Source: J029 sp964482495 | GTDB lineage: Bacteria > Planctomycetota > UBA1135 | NCBI GenBank assembly: GCA_964482495.1 | Contig: CAYZXS010000001.1 | Coordinates: forward strand, 148,337 to 212,336 | Direction of reading: 5' to 3' | Length of the DNA: 64,000 bases | Shown: positions 51,738-60,584 of the stretch, piece by piece | Layout: the number at the start of each line of letters is the position of its first letter | Numbering within the stretch: position 1 is the stretch's first letter | Position numbers and translations under genes: made by a program | Notes under the pieces: generated by a model | The model's database searches: none | Seen by the model: the letters and a program-made list of their open reading frames with translations, nothing else | Told to the model about the DNA's origin: nothing

Positions 51738-52349
51738 CTAGTCGACGCCGCCGATCACTTGATCGACCAGGCCGAAGGCGACCGCCTCCTCGGCGGAGAG
51801 GAAGTTGTCGCGGTCGGTGGCCTTCTCGATCTCCTTGACCGACTTCTCCGAGTGGTGGGCCAGGATGCCGTTGAGGCGCTTCTTCAGGTGCAGGATCTCC
51901 TTGACCTGGATCTCCATGTCCGCCGCCGTGCCCTGGGTGCCGCCCCAGGGCTGGTGGATCATCACCCGGCTGTTGGGCAGGATGAAGCGCTTGCCCTTGG
52001 TGCCGCCCGAGAGCAGCACCGCGCCCATCGACGCGCACTGCCCGATGCAGTAGGTGGCGACGTCGCAATCGATGTACTGCATGGTGTCGTACATCGCCAG
52101 GCCGGCGGTGACCGAGCCGCCCGGGGAGTTGATGTACATCTGGACGTCCTGGGTCTTGTTCATCTTGTGGAGGAACAAGAGCTGGGCGACCACCACGTTG
52201 GCCACCATGTCGTTGATCTCGGTCCCGATGAAGATGATCCGGTCCTCGAGCAGGCGCGAGTAGAGGTCGTAGACCCGCTCGCCGCGCCCGGTCTTCTCGA
52301 TGACGTAGGGGACGGAGAATCCGTAGGAGGTCGGTGCGTTCTCGCTCAT
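51738..52349 (-). CDS. clpP: ATP-dependent Clp protease proteolytic subunit ClpP
   Basis: This 203-residue serine peptidase forms the barrel of the Clp protease. The catalytic S107 is in GQCASMGA, H132 is in RVMIHQPW, and the Asp is in TDRDNFLSAEEA. MYINSPGGSV is the oxyanion block. The ATG at 52349 (MSENAPTSYGF) is preferred to one 13 codons upstream because it gives the usual length and leaves 13 bases after the tig stop. Confidence 0.98.
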   Translation of the reverse strand: MSENAPTSYGFSVPYVIEKTGRGERVYDLYSRLLEDRIIFIGTEINDMVANVVVAQLLFLHKMNKTQDVQMYINSPGGSVTAGLAMYDTMQYIDCDVATYCIGQCASMGAVLLSGGTKGKRFILPNSRVMIHQPWGGTQGTAADMEIQVKEILHLKKRLNGILAHHSEKSVKEIEKATDRDNFLSAEEAVAFGLVDQVIGGVD

Positions 52350-52362
52350 GGCAGGCCGGAGG

Positions 52363-53712
52363 CTACTCCGCCGCGCCGCCGGACTCAACGACTTCGGCCT
52401 CGGCCTGCTTCTCCAGGATCCTGGAGACTTCGGCCCGGACCTTGCCCTCCAGGATCTCGCCGCCGAGCTGCTGGGACATGCCCTGCTCCTCGTAGTAGGA
52501 CTTCACCGTCTTGGCGTCGGCGCCGTGGCGTGCGCCGATCTGGCGGTAGGCGGTCTCCATGTCGCCCTGGGTGACCCGGACCTTCTCCTGCGCGGCGATG
52601 CGCCGCACCAGGAAGTAGTGGCGCAGCCGGCTGAGGGCGTCCTTGCGCAGCTCCTCCTCCATGGTCTGGACCTGGGTGGTCGCCTCCTCCTTGTCGACGC
52701 CGCTCTCGGCCATCTTCTCGATCTCGGCCTGGATCGCGGCCTTGGCCTCCTCCTCGATCAGCCGGTTCGGCAGGTCGAAGGGCTGCTTGTCGATGATCTG
52801 GTCGAAGGCCGCTTGGACCTGGCGCTGCTTCTCCGCCTGCTCGTTCTGGGCCGAGATCTGCTTCGAGGCCTCCTTCCCGAGCTCCTCGGTGCCGCCCTCG
52901 AGCCCCATGGCCTCGGCCAGCTCCTCGGCGTTGGCGGGACGCGGCGTCACCAGGCGCTTGACCACCAGCTGGGCCTCGCCGTCGGAGCCGACCCAGTCCT
53001 TGCGCTCGAAGCCCTCGTTGAAGGTGACCTTCAGGGTCCGCTCGTCGCCGGCCTGGGCGCCGCGCATGGCCTTCTCGAAGTCCTCCGGCTCGGAGCCGTA
53101 GAGCGGCGCCGACAGACCGAGCTTCAGGCCCTCGGCGGTCGGGCCCTCTTCGCCGTCGCGCAGGAACTTCAGGTCGCACTCGGCCAGGGTCTCCTCGTCC
53201 AGGCCTTCGGCGCTGGAGTCGTCGAACTGCGGGTTCTCGCGGCCCAGGCCCTCGATCGCCTGCGCGATCTGCTCCTCGGTCGCCTCGGTGGGCTCGGACA
53301 AGACCTGGATCTCCTCCCAGGCGGGCAGCTCGATCTCGGGCGCGGCCTCGAGCTCGAATTCGAAGCGCAGCTCCTTCTCCTCGTCGACCTCGATCTCGGC
53401 CGGGTCGAAGTCCACCAGGCGCAGCGGGCTGTGGCCGGCTTCGTGGATCGCCTCGGGGATGATGTGCTCGAACAGGTGCTCCCGCGCCTGCTCGTTGACG
53501 CCGTCGCCGAGCAGCTTGCGCAGGACCTCGGCCGGCGCCTTGCCCGGGCGGAACCCTTGGATCTTCACGCCCTTGGACGCGGCCTGGATGGCGTGATCGA
53601 ACTCCTGGCGGACGCGCTCGACCGGGACGACCACCTCGATGCGGTGGTGGCAGGGGCCCAGCTCGGTGCTCTCGACCTGGATGGGGTGGTTGTCTTGGTG
53701 CTTCTTGGCCAC
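52363..53712 (-). CDS. tig: Trigger factor
   Basis: This ribosome-bound chaperone and peptidyl-prolyl isomerase is about 449 residues long. The ribosome-binding signature is GFRPGKAP in the N-terminal domain. A PPIase-like middle domain (about 160-260) and a long helical C-terminal domain with LPNRLIEEE follow. The GTG at 53712 is chosen over the ATG at 53739 because that ATG lies inside a likely -10 box (TACAAT). It is the first gene of the tig-clpP-clpX run. The acidic tail matches other trigger factors. Confidence 0.93.
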   Translation of the reverse strand: MAKKHQDNHPIQVESTELGPCHHRIEVVVPVERVRQEFDHAIQAASKGVKIQGFRPGKAPAEVLRKLLGDGVNEQAREHLFEHIIPEAIHEAGHSPLRLVDFDPAEIEVDEEKELRFEFELEAAPEIELPAWEEIQVLSEPTEATEEQIAQAIEGLGRENPQFDDSSAEGLDEETLAECDLKFLRDGEEGPTAEGLKLGLSAPLYGSEPEDFEKAMRGAQAGDERTLKVTFNEGFERKDWVGSDGEAQLVVKRLVTPRPANAEELAEAMGLEGGTEELGKEASKQISAQNEQAEKQRQVQAAFDQIIDKQPFDLPNRLIEEEAKAAIQAEIEKMAESGVDKEEATTQVQTMEEELRKDALSRLRHYFLVRRIAAQEKVRVTQGDMETAYRQIGARHGADAKTVKSYYEEQGMSQQLGGEILEGKVRAEVSRILEKQAEAEVVESGGAAE

Positions 53713-53737
53713 GGTTCTGGAACGAAATTGGCCGCGC

Positions 53738-53743
53738 ATTGTA
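53738..53743 (-). promoter_or_regulatory. Candidate -10 element (TACAAT) of the tig-clpP-clpX run
   Basis: TACAAT on the minus strand overlaps the alternative ATG at 53739 and lies about 25 bases before the GTG at 53712. If it is the real -10 box, the GTG is the true tig start. Confidence 0.4.
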
Positions 53744-53815
53744 GCGGAAGACGGCACAATCCCGCTTCCCTCCCGCCGGGCTTCGACGAATCCCGGCTGA
53801 ACCCCTCCAGGGCCC

Positions 53816-55081
53816 ATGGTTCGCCGCAGCTCGCCGTTCCTGTCCTTCTTCCTGGTCCTCGTGGTGGTCGGCCTCTGCCTGGCCGCCATCTATGGCACCC
53901 GGCCCGACCCGCCGCGGCCGCTGGCGCCGGTGCCCGACCCGGCCCCGGTCCACCTCCGGACCCTGGCCCTGGAGACCCGGCCCCAGGCGGTGAGGGTCTA
54001 CGGCGAGGCCGGTCCGTGGCGCCAAGCGCGGCTGGCCAGCGAGCAGAGCGGCAAGGTCGCCTGGCGCTCGGCGGCGCTCGAGAACGGCGGCCGGGTGGAG
54101 GAGGGCCAGGAGCTGCTGCGGCTCGACCCCGGTCCCCTTGAGCTGGCCCTGAGCGAAGCCGCCGCGGCGGTCGAGGTGGCGAGAGCCGAGCACGACCTGC
54201 GGCGGGTCCAGGACCAGGCCAACGAGGACAAGGTCGCCGACTTCCGCGCCCAGGAGGAGCTGGCGGCGCGCGGCTACGAGCGGGCCGAAGCCCTGCTGGC
54301 CCGCGGCGACGTCGCCGAGGCGGTCCGCGACGACGCTCTGACCGCCCTGACCGCCGCCATGGCCAGCCACAAGCAGGCGCAGCAGGCGGCCTCGGTCGAC
54401 CGCATGGCCGTCGCCGCCGCCCGGGCGGCGCTGACGCAGGCCGAAGCCGCCCGCGACCGCGCCAAGGACGCCCTGGGCCGGGTGGTGCTCCGGGCGCCCT
54501 TCGCCGGCGAGATCTCCGTCCCCCAGGTGGAGGCCGGCGACTGGCTGCTGGCCGGCGCCCCGGTGTGCCTGCTGGTGGACCGGAGCCGGCTGAAGCTGCG
54601 CGGTCCGCTGCCGACCGCGGAAGCCGGCGGCGTCGAAGCCGGGGCCGAGGTCCAGGTCCAGGCGCCGTCGCTGATGGGCGACGACGGGCTGCCGCGGCCC
54701 TTCGCGGGGACCGTGGCCGGGCTCGACCCGGTGGCCCGGCCCGGCTCCCGGACCCGCGAGCTGGTGGTCGAGGTCGACAACCGCGGCCTCGGGCTGGCGG
54801 CGGGCGCCTTCGTCGAGATGAGCCTGCGCCGCGGCGAACGGCGGGCGCTGTGGCTTCGTCCGCAGGAGTACCTGACCGCTGGCGGCGAGAACACCGCCTA
54901 CGTGCTCGGCGCAGACGGCCGCGCCGAGCGCCGCCAGGTCCGGCTCGGCCCCCCGGTGCTCGACGCCGAGGACCGGGCCTGGGCGCCGGTCCTGTCCGGC
55001 CTGGCCGCTGGCGAACGGCTCGTGGTGGACAACCTCGAGATGCTCGGCCCGGGCGCCCCGCTGCTGATCCTGGAGGACTGA
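53816..55081 (+). CDS. RND efflux periplasmic adaptor (membrane fusion protein)
   Basis: The 421-residue protein has one N-terminal membrane anchor (about 7-25). The lipoyl/barrel-sandwich halves are at about 65-100 and 220-250 (VVLRAPFAGEISVPQVEAGDWL), and the alpha-helical hairpin lies between them (about 105-215). Beta-barrel and membrane-proximal domains follow. It bridges the RND pump at 55085 to an outer-membrane channel. It is three bases upstream of the pump gene. No TolC-type gene is adjacent. Confidence 0.9.
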   Translation: MVRRSSPFLSFFLVLVVVGLCLAAIYGTRPDPPRPLAPVPDPAPVHLRTLALETRPQAVRVYGEAGPWRQARLASEQSGKVAWRSAALENGGRVEEGQELLRLDPGPLELALSEAAAAVEVARAEHDLRRVQDQANEDKVADFRAQEELAARGYERAEALLARGDVAEAVRDDALTALTAAMASHKQAQQAASVDRMAVAAARAALTQAEAARDRAKDALGRVVLRAPFAGEISVPQVEAGDWLLAGAPVCLLVDRSRLKLRGPLPTAEAGGVEAGAEVQVQAPSLMGDDGLPRPFAGTVAGLDPVARPGSRTRELVVEVDNRGLGLAAGAFVEMSLRRGERRALWLRPQEYLTAGGENTAYVLGADGRAERRQVRLGPPVLDAEDRAWAPVLSGLAAGERLVVDNLEMLGPGAPLLILED

Positions 55082-55084
55082 GGC

Positions 55085-58000
55085 GTGCGCAGCCTGATCC
55101 GCTTCGCGGTCCTCAACCCGGTCGCCGCGAACCTGGTGTTCCTGGCCATCCTGGTGGTGGGGGGCATGACCGTCCGCACCCTGCCGCGCGAGGTCTTCCC
55201 CGACTTCTCCCGCCAGGCGGTGGAGGTCCAGGTGGTCTTCCCCAACGCCTCCCCCGAGGAGGTGGAGCGGCTGTGCACGATCCCGGTCGAGGAGGCCGCC
55301 GACGGCGTCGAGGGCACCTTCGAGATCCTGAGCTACTCGCAGCAGGACTGGGCCCGGGTGATGATCGAGCTGCGCGACGGCACCGACCTGCAGCAGTACC
55401 TGGACGAGCTGCGGATGGAGATCGACGCCATCGAGGACTGGCCCGAGGACGCCGAGGAGCCGCGGGTCTTCGAGCAGCGGGTGGAGTTCCCCGTCATCAC
55501 CGTGAACCTGTTCGGGAACCTCGACGAACAAGCGACCCGCGAGGTGGCGGAGGACCTGCGGGACAAGATCAAGCGCGTGCCCAACGTGGCCGCGGTCCAG
55601 GTCTTCGGCGTGCGCGAGCCCGAGCTGTGGGTGGAGGTCGAGCCGGCGGCGCTGGAGCGCTACGGGCTGACCTTGGCGGAGCTCAGCGCCACCCTCGGCC
55701 TGCAGCTGCGCGACCTGCCCGGCGGCACCTTGCAGACCGAGGCCGGCGAGGTGCGGCTGCGCTTGCTCGGAGAGGAGACCGACCCCGAGGCCCTCGGCCG
55801 GCGCCCGGTCCGGGCCCTGCCGGACGGCACGGTGCTGCGCCTGGCCGACGTCGCCCGCGTCAGCCGCGACTTCGAGCGCGCCCGCACCCACAGCCGCTAC
55901 AACGGCTTCGAGAGCGTCTCGCTCAACGTCACCAAGGACGACCGAGGTGACATCATCGACATGGTCGACGCCATCGACGCCCTGATCGAGGCGGAGCGGC
56001 CGAAGCTGCCGGCGGGCTTGTCGGCGGGGGTCAGCTCGGACTTCTCGATCTACGTCAAGAACCGGCTCAACACCCTGCTGCAGTCGGGGCTCTTCGGGCT
56101 GGCGATCGTGCTGTTGATCCTGTGGGTCTTCCTCGACGCCCGCGCCGCACTGATGACCGCGCTCGGCATCCCGGCGGCGGTCACCGGCGGCATCATCATG
56201 ATGGGGGTGGTGGGCATCACCATGAACATGCTGAGCATGTTCGCCTTCATCCTGGTGCTGGGCATGATCGTCGACGACGCCATCGTCGTGGTCGAGAATT
56301 GCTTCCGCTACCTGGAGCGCGGCCTGAGCCCCCGCGACGCCGCGCTGCGCGGCGCCTCCGAGGTCGCCTGGCCGGTGCTGACCACCGTGACCACCACCGT
56401 CACGGCCTTCAGCGCCATGCTGATGATCGAGGGCGAGCTGGGCCAGTGGATGGAGCCGGTGCCCTGGGTCGCCAGCCTGACCTTGGCGGCCTCGCTGATC
56501 GAGGCCCTGGCGGTGCTGCCCTCCCACTTCGCGGAGTGGATGAAGGCCGCCCCGCCGGCGCCGGAGGCCGCCGAGCCGGCCGCGGAGGGCCCCGTCCTGG
56601 ACGACGCCGCGCTGCGGTCGCAGGTGTCCGCCGGCCGCTGGTACTCCGGGCTCCAGCGGGTCTACAACGCCACCTTGGCCACCTGCGCCCGCCACCGTTA
56701 CGCGGCGCTGCTGACGGCCTTCGGCGCCCTGGCCTGCGCCGGCGCCCTGTTCCACAGCGGCCACCTGAAGTTCGTGCTGCTGCCGCGCTTCGAGGCCAAG
56801 CTGTTCATGGTCAACTTGGAGGCACCCACGAGCTACTCGCTGGAGCAGACCAAGGAGGTGGTGCGGGCGCTGGACCTGGCGGTGGGCGAGCTGCCCGACT
56901 TCGAGCTCGAGTCCTACGTGGCGCTGAGCGGCGCCACCTACGCCGACCAGACCAACTACCGCAGCGGCTTGCACCTGGGCCAGATCTTCGTCGAGCTGTC
57001 CGAGGGCGGGGAGCGCCGCCGCAGCACCACCGAGATCCAGGAGGACCTGCGCCAGCGCATCGGCCGGCCGCCGGGCCTGATGAGCCTGAGCTTCAGCGAG
57101 CCCAACGCCGGCCCCGCCGGCACCCCGATCGAGCTGCGCATCTCGGCCCGCGAGGCGGCGGCGCGGGAGCAGGCGACCGCGGCGGTGATGGCCTTCCTGG
57201 CCAGCTTCCCGGGCGTCGTCGACCTCAAGAACGACCTGCTGCCGGGGCCGCGCGAGGTGCGGCTGCGGCTGACCGAGGAGGGCCGCATGCTCGGCTTCCA
57301 CGAGGCCATGCTGGCGCGGCAGGTGCTCGGCTCCTTCTACGGCGACCGCTCCGCCATCCTGCGGCTGGACCGGGACCCGGCCGACCTGCTGATCCGGCAC
57401 CCCGAGGAGGCGCGGCTGGACTTCCGGCAGCTACGCGAGATGCGGGTCTACTCGCCCGCCGGCCACAGCCTGCCGCTGGCGCGGGTGGCCGACTTCGAGG
57501 AGGACCGCGGCCTGGCCGAGGTGGTGCGCCGCGACCGCCGGCGCTCGGTGACCGTGACCGCCGACGTCCGGGCTGACACCAACGCCCGCGAGATCCTGCT
57601 CGCCCTGGACCGCGAATTCGCCGACTTCGAGGGCCGCTTCCCCGGCGCCAAGATGACCGCCGGCGGCGACCAGGCCAAGACCGTCGAGTCGATCCGGTCG
57701 CTGGTCCAGGCCCTGGGCATCGCCTTCGTCATCATCTACTTCCTGCTGGCCTTCCTGTTCGGCAGCTACCTGCAGCCGATGGTGGTGCTGCTGTCGGTGC
57801 CCTTCGCCGCCCTCGGGGTGGTGTACGGCTTCTGGGGCATCGGCGAGCCGCTCAGCTTCATGACCATGCTCGGGCTGCTGGCGCTGTCCGGCGTGGCGGT
57901 GAACGACGCCCTGGTGCTGGTCGACTTCGTCAACCGCCAGCGCGCCGAGGGCAAGGACGCGCTGACCGCGGTGCTCAACGCCGGCGCGGTGCGCATGCGC

Positions 58001-58228
58001 CCGGTGCTGATCACCAGCATGACCACGATCGGCGGATTGACCCCGCTGGCCTTCTTCGCCAGCGGCCAGGCCCGCTTCCTGTCGCCCATGGCCCAGGCCC
58101 TGATCTTCGGCATGATCACCGCCACCCTGATGACCCTGCTGCTCGTGCCGACCACCTACTTGGTGATGGAGGATGGTGTCAGGCTCCTTCGTCAAGTCTT
58201 CCGGCGGGGCAAGGCTCGGACCGCGTAA
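55085..58228 (+). CDS. RND efflux transporter, AcrB/MdtC-like
   Basis: This 1047-residue inner-membrane pump has the usual 12 TM helices, two large periplasmic loops and the proton-relay Asp pair in TM4 (LGMIVDDAIVVVENCFR). FPDFSRQAVEVQVVFPNASP is the standard N-terminal porter start. The second TM block includes FLFGSYLQPMVVLLSVPFAA and NDALVLVDFVNR. The GTG start is three bases after the adaptor gene. The last 18 codons run into the left inverted end of the RAYT element at 58174-58190, so its C-terminus is probably altered by that insertion. Confidence 0.92.
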   Translation: MRSLIRFAVLNPVAANLVFLAILVVGGMTVRTLPREVFPDFSRQAVEVQVVFPNASPEEVERLCTIPVEEAADGVEGTFEILSYSQQDWARVMIELRDGTDLQQYLDELRMEIDAIEDWPEDAEEPRVFEQRVEFPVITVNLFGNLDEQATREVAEDLRDKIKRVPNVAAVQVFGVREPELWVEVEPAALERYGLTLAELSATLGLQLRDLPGGTLQTEAGEVRLRLLGEETDPEALGRRPVRALPDGTVLRLADVARVSRDFERARTHSRYNGFESVSLNVTKDDRGDIIDMVDAIDALIEAERPKLPAGLSAGVSSDFSIYVKNRLNTLLQSGLFGLAIVLLILWVFLDARAALMTALGIPAAVTGGIIMMGVVGITMNMLSMFAFILVLGMIVDDAIVVVENCFRYLERGLSPRDAALRGASEVAWPVLTTVTTTVTAFSAMLMIEGELGQWMEPVPWVASLTLAASLIEALAVLPSHFAEWMKAAPPAPEAAEPAAEGPVLDDAALRSQVSAGRWYSGLQRVYNATLATCARHRYAALLTAFGALACAGALFHSGHLKFVLLPRFEAKLFMVNLEAPTSYSLEQTKEVVRALDLAVGELPDFELESYVALSGATYADQTNYRSGLHLGQIFVELSEGGERRRSTTEIQEDLRQRIGRPPGLMSLSFSEPNAGPAGTPIELRISAREAAAREQATAAVMAFLASFPGVVDLKNDLLPGPREVRLRLTEEGRMLGFHEAMLARQVLGSFYGDRSAILRLDRDPADLLIRHPEEARLDFRQLREMRVYSPAGHSLPLARVADFEEDRGLAEVVRRDRRRSVTVTADVRADTNAREILLALDREFADFEGRFPGAKMTAGGDQAKTVESIRSLVQALGIAFVIIYFLLAFLFGSYLQPMVVLLSVPFAALGVVYGFWGIGEPLSFMTMLGLLALSGVAVNDALVLVDFVNRQRAEGKDALTAVLNAGAVRMRPVLITSMTTIGGLTPLAFFASGQARFLSPMAQALIFGMITATLMTLLLVPTTYLVMEDGVRLLRQVFRRGKARTA
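58174..58190 (+). repeat. Left inverted end of RAYT element
   Basis: This 17-base copy is identical, in reverse complement, to 59231-59247. It lies in the last codons of the RND pump gene. Confidence 0.85.
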
Positions 58229-58265
58229 CCCTCCCCCTGCGTCGACGTCTTCCCTCTGCAGGAGC

Positions 58266-59279
58266 ATGGCACGACAACCCCGCATCGACGCCCCCGGCGC
58301 CTGGCACCACGTGATGAACCGCGGCCAAGCCCAGCGCCCGGTCTTCCAGACGCCGACCGACCAGCGCGATTTCCTGGGCCGGCTGGCCCGCATGAGCCTG
58401 GAGAAGGGGCTCGAGGTCCACGCCTACACCCTGCTCGGCAATCACTACCATCTGCTCGTCCGCAGCCGCCGGGGTTCGCTCTCACGCGACATGGCCTGGC
58501 TCCAAAACGGGTACGTCCGAGCCTTCAATTGCCGGCGAGGCCGGGACGGCGCCCTGTTCCGAGGCCGCTTCACCTCGCGCCTGATCCCGGACGGCGACGA
58601 AGCCTATTGGCGTGCCGTGGTGCGCTACATCGACCACAACCCCGTGGCGGCCGGATTGGCCCCCCGCGCCACGGCCTGGCCGCTCGGCAGCGCCTACCAC
58701 TACGCGCGCAGGTCCGGGCCGCCTTGGCTCCACCGCTCGATCGTCGAAGGCGCGGCGGCCGACATCCAGGGGCATCCCCACTTCGATCCTGCCGGGTACG
58801 AGGACGTCTTCGGCCCCTACGCCGAGCTACCGGTGCCGACCTTCCCCGACCAGGCGGCGACCCGGTCCGCGCGAGTAATCGCAGCGCGGCGGCCAACTCC
58901 GGCCGAGCGGTGGCTTCGCCGCCAGGAGTTCATCGCCGATGGTCGGCCATCAACGCCGCCCCGGCTGGAGCCAGCGGCGGTTCTCCAGGCCGTGGAACAG
59001 GCTCGGGGGCTCGCCGGCTTCCAGCTGGCCAAGCCCAGGCACTGGCGCAGGATCGCCGCGGCGCTCCTCCGGAACCTCTGCCGACTCCCGCTCTCCCAGA
59101 TGGCCGTCCTGCTCGGCGGCTCCAAGGCGGACATGAGCCTTCTCGTGAAGGAGGACGACGGCTTCCACGAACGCGGGGACTTGGACTATGCCCGGGCGTG
59201 GTCCGCCGTTCAGGGGAGACTCGACTGCATGAAGGAGCCTGACACCAACACCGCTACTGGACCCCAAACACCTTCTTGA
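58266..59279 (+). CDS. REP-associated tyrosine transposase (Y1_Tnp, HUH type)
   Basis: The 337-residue protein has the IS200-like catalytic domain: the start WHHVMNRG, the HUH motif H60-Y61-H62 in LLGNHYHLLV, and Y83 in QNGYVRAFN as the likely nucleophile, followed by GALFRGRFTSRL and RYIDHNPVAAGL. The C-terminal 100 residues look helical, with a possible helix-turn-helix (LPLSQMAVLLGGSKADMSLL). The start ATG 58266 is preceded by GGAG. It would nick and rejoin single-stranded DNA at REP-like hairpins. Its last residues are encoded beyond the right inverted end and overlap the convergent gene's 3' end. Confidence 0.88.
   Translation: MARQPRIDAPGAWHHVMNRGQAQRPVFQTPTDQRDFLGRLARMSLEKGLEVHAYTLLGNHYHLLVRSRRGSLSRDMAWLQNGYVRAFNCRRGRDGALFRGRFTSRLIPDGDEAYWRAVVRYIDHNPVAAGLAPRATAWPLGSAYHYARRSGPPWLHRSIVEGAAADIQGHPHFDPAGYEDVFGPYAELPVPTFPDQAATRSARVIAARRPTPAERWLRRQEFIADGRPSTPPRLEPAAVLQAVEQARGLAGFQLAKPRHWRRIAAALLRNLCRLPLSQMAVLLGGSKADMSLLVKEDDGFHERGDLDYARAWSAVQGRLDCMKEPDTNTATGPQTPS
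59231..59247 (-). repeat. Right inverted end of RAYT element
   Basis: This is the reverse complement of 58174-58190 over all 17 bases. It lies in the last part of the transposase frame, seven bases before the stop codon of the convergent gene. Confidence 0.85.
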
Positions 59280-60519
59280 AGGAAGGCTTCGCCAGCGCCG
59301 ACTCGAACTCGGGCAGGGCGCGGTACTTCTCGAGCTCGCGCGGGCTCATGCGGGCGTTCTTGAGCCACTCCAGCCCCTCGGAGAAGTGGCGCGAGCCGCA
59401 GGCGGCGCGCGAGGCGTCGACCCAGGTCGAGCGGTCGACCCGGGTGTACTGCGGCGTGCCCTGCAGGTCCGAGATGCCCGACTTGAATTCGCGGTAGGCC
59501 TCCTTGAACAGGTCCAGCTCGACGTAGCGGGTGCCGAGGCGGAACCGCGACCGGTAGTCGCTCGGGTTGGCTCGGACGGCGGCCTTCATGTCGGCGGTCA
59601 GGAAGCCGGTGCCCTTCTTCGAGCCCAGCCGGTGCAGGCTCCAGGCGGTGGCCTCGGCCAAGGAGTCGCTGGCCGAGTCGCCGAGGAAGGACTCGAGCTG
59701 GCGCAGGACCCGCCGCCAGCGGTATTCCGGCGTCGCCAGCTCGATCGCCGCCAGCGCCGCCCGGCGGTCCTTCTCCGCCGCTGCCGCCATCACCGCGATC
59801 TCGCCCAAGTAGGTCTCGGCGCGACGGTCGGGGCGCAGGACCAGGACCGCCAGGGTGCCGCGGATCATGTCCGGGTGGCGCAGGTCGTAGACGGCCTCGG
59901 GCATGGCGAATTCCGCGGGCAGCTCCTCGCGTCCGGCGAGGGCTTGCAGGCCGCGGCCGACCTGGGCCAGGTCGAGCTCCGCCAGAGGCGCCGTCGACAG
60001 CCAGCCGCCGGCGCGGGCGGGGTCGCCGTGGCTGAGCAGGACCCGGAGCGCCCGGCTCCGCTCCTCGGGCCGGCCGGTGGCGAGGAAATCCAGCGCCGCG
60101 CTCTCCGCCAAGCCGCTGCGCCGCTGGAGGGCGGCCTCGACCGCGGCCAGCCTCATGGCCTGCGGAAGCCTCGGCTGGGCGAGCACCAGCCGGTCGGCGC
60201 CGGCGGCGTTCATGCTCTGGCCGAGCAGCTCGAGCAGGCCCTGGATCCGCTCCATGCCCGGCTCCGGTCGGGAGGATTCAGCCCAGAGCGCGAGCATCAG
60301 CGGCTCCTGGATCGCCGGCGCCCGCTCCAGCAGCTTCTCCCGCGCCCGATCGTTGGCGGTGGAGAGCCAGGCCTCGCCGTGCTCCTGCCAGGCCCGGACC
60401 GCCTGGGCCCGCTGCTCGGCGCTGCGCTCGGCGAGCTGCCGCGCCATCGCCTCGGCGCCGCCGTCCTGGGGCGGGGCGATCAGCAACGGGGTCAGCAGGG
60501 CGAGTCCGGCGGCGAGCAT
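59254..60519 (-). CDS. Exported helical-repeat protein of unknown function
   Basis: The 421-residue protein starts MLAAGLALLTPLLIA, a likely signal peptide, then is almost entirely helical with HEAT/TPR-like periodicity (for example RSRALRVLLSHGDPARAG and FRLGTRYVELDLFKEAYREF). No catalytic motif is seen. A start 20 codons upstream would overlap the promoter of mnmG, so the ATG at 60519 is preferred. It diverges from mnmG. The transposase frame overlaps its 3' end by 26 bases. I do not recognise the family. Confidence 0.65.
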   Translation of the reverse strand: MLAAGLALLTPLLIAPPQDGGAEAMARQLAERSAEQRAQAVRAWQEHGEAWLSTANDRAREKLLERAPAIQEPLMLALWAESSRPEPGMERIQGLLELLGQSMNAAGADRLVLAQPRLPQAMRLAAVEAALQRRSGLAESAALDFLATGRPEERSRALRVLLSHGDPARAGGWLSTAPLAELDLAQVGRGLQALAGREELPAEFAMPEAVYDLRHPDMIRGTLAVLVLRPDRRAETYLGEIAVMAAAAEKDRRAALAAIELATPEYRWRRVLRQLESFLGDSASDSLAEATAWSLHRLGSKKGTGFLTADMKAAVRANPSDYRSRFRLGTRYVELDLFKEAYREFKSGISDLQGTPQYTRVDRSTWVDASRAACGSRHFSEGLEWLKNARMSPRELEKYRALPEFESALAKPSFKKVFGVQ

Positions 60520-60526
60520 GGCCGCG

Positions 60527-60533
60527 TAGAATA
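60527..60533. promoter_or_regulatory. Overlapping divergent -10 boxes
   Basis: TAGAATA reads TAGAAT on the plus strand (60527-60532, toward mnmG) and TATTCT on the minus strand (60533-60528, eight bases before the ATG at 60519). Both strands could use almost the same bases as a -10 box. Confidence 0.35.
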
Positions 60534-60584
60534 GCGGGTCCGGCGGCCGCAGTTTCCATCCCTGTGGCCGCCTCGCCACCCAGC

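Larger units (their letters stand above)
58174..59247 (+). mobile_element. RAYT/IS200-like element with 17-bp inverted ends
   Basis: The 17 bases at 58174-58190 (TGGTGTCAGGCTCCTTC) are exactly inverted at 59231-59247. They bracket a single Y1-type transposase gene, giving an element of about 1.07 kb. IS200-type elements normally lack inverted terminal repeats, while REP-associated (RAYT) transposases sit between inverted REP-like sequences, so the latter fits better. The left end lies inside the RND gene and the right end inside the transposase frame, close to the next gene's stop. Confidence 0.75.

Noticed and set aside
52385..57400. 1671-codon open frame antisense to the RND genes and out of frame with tig
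   Set aside because: It covers several well-supported genes, including in-strand tig in another frame; no recognisable domain.
58174..58190. Left inverted sequence read as a terminator of the RND operon
   Set aside because: It has no internal hairpin or U-tract; its partner is over 1 kb away at the other end of the transposase gene.
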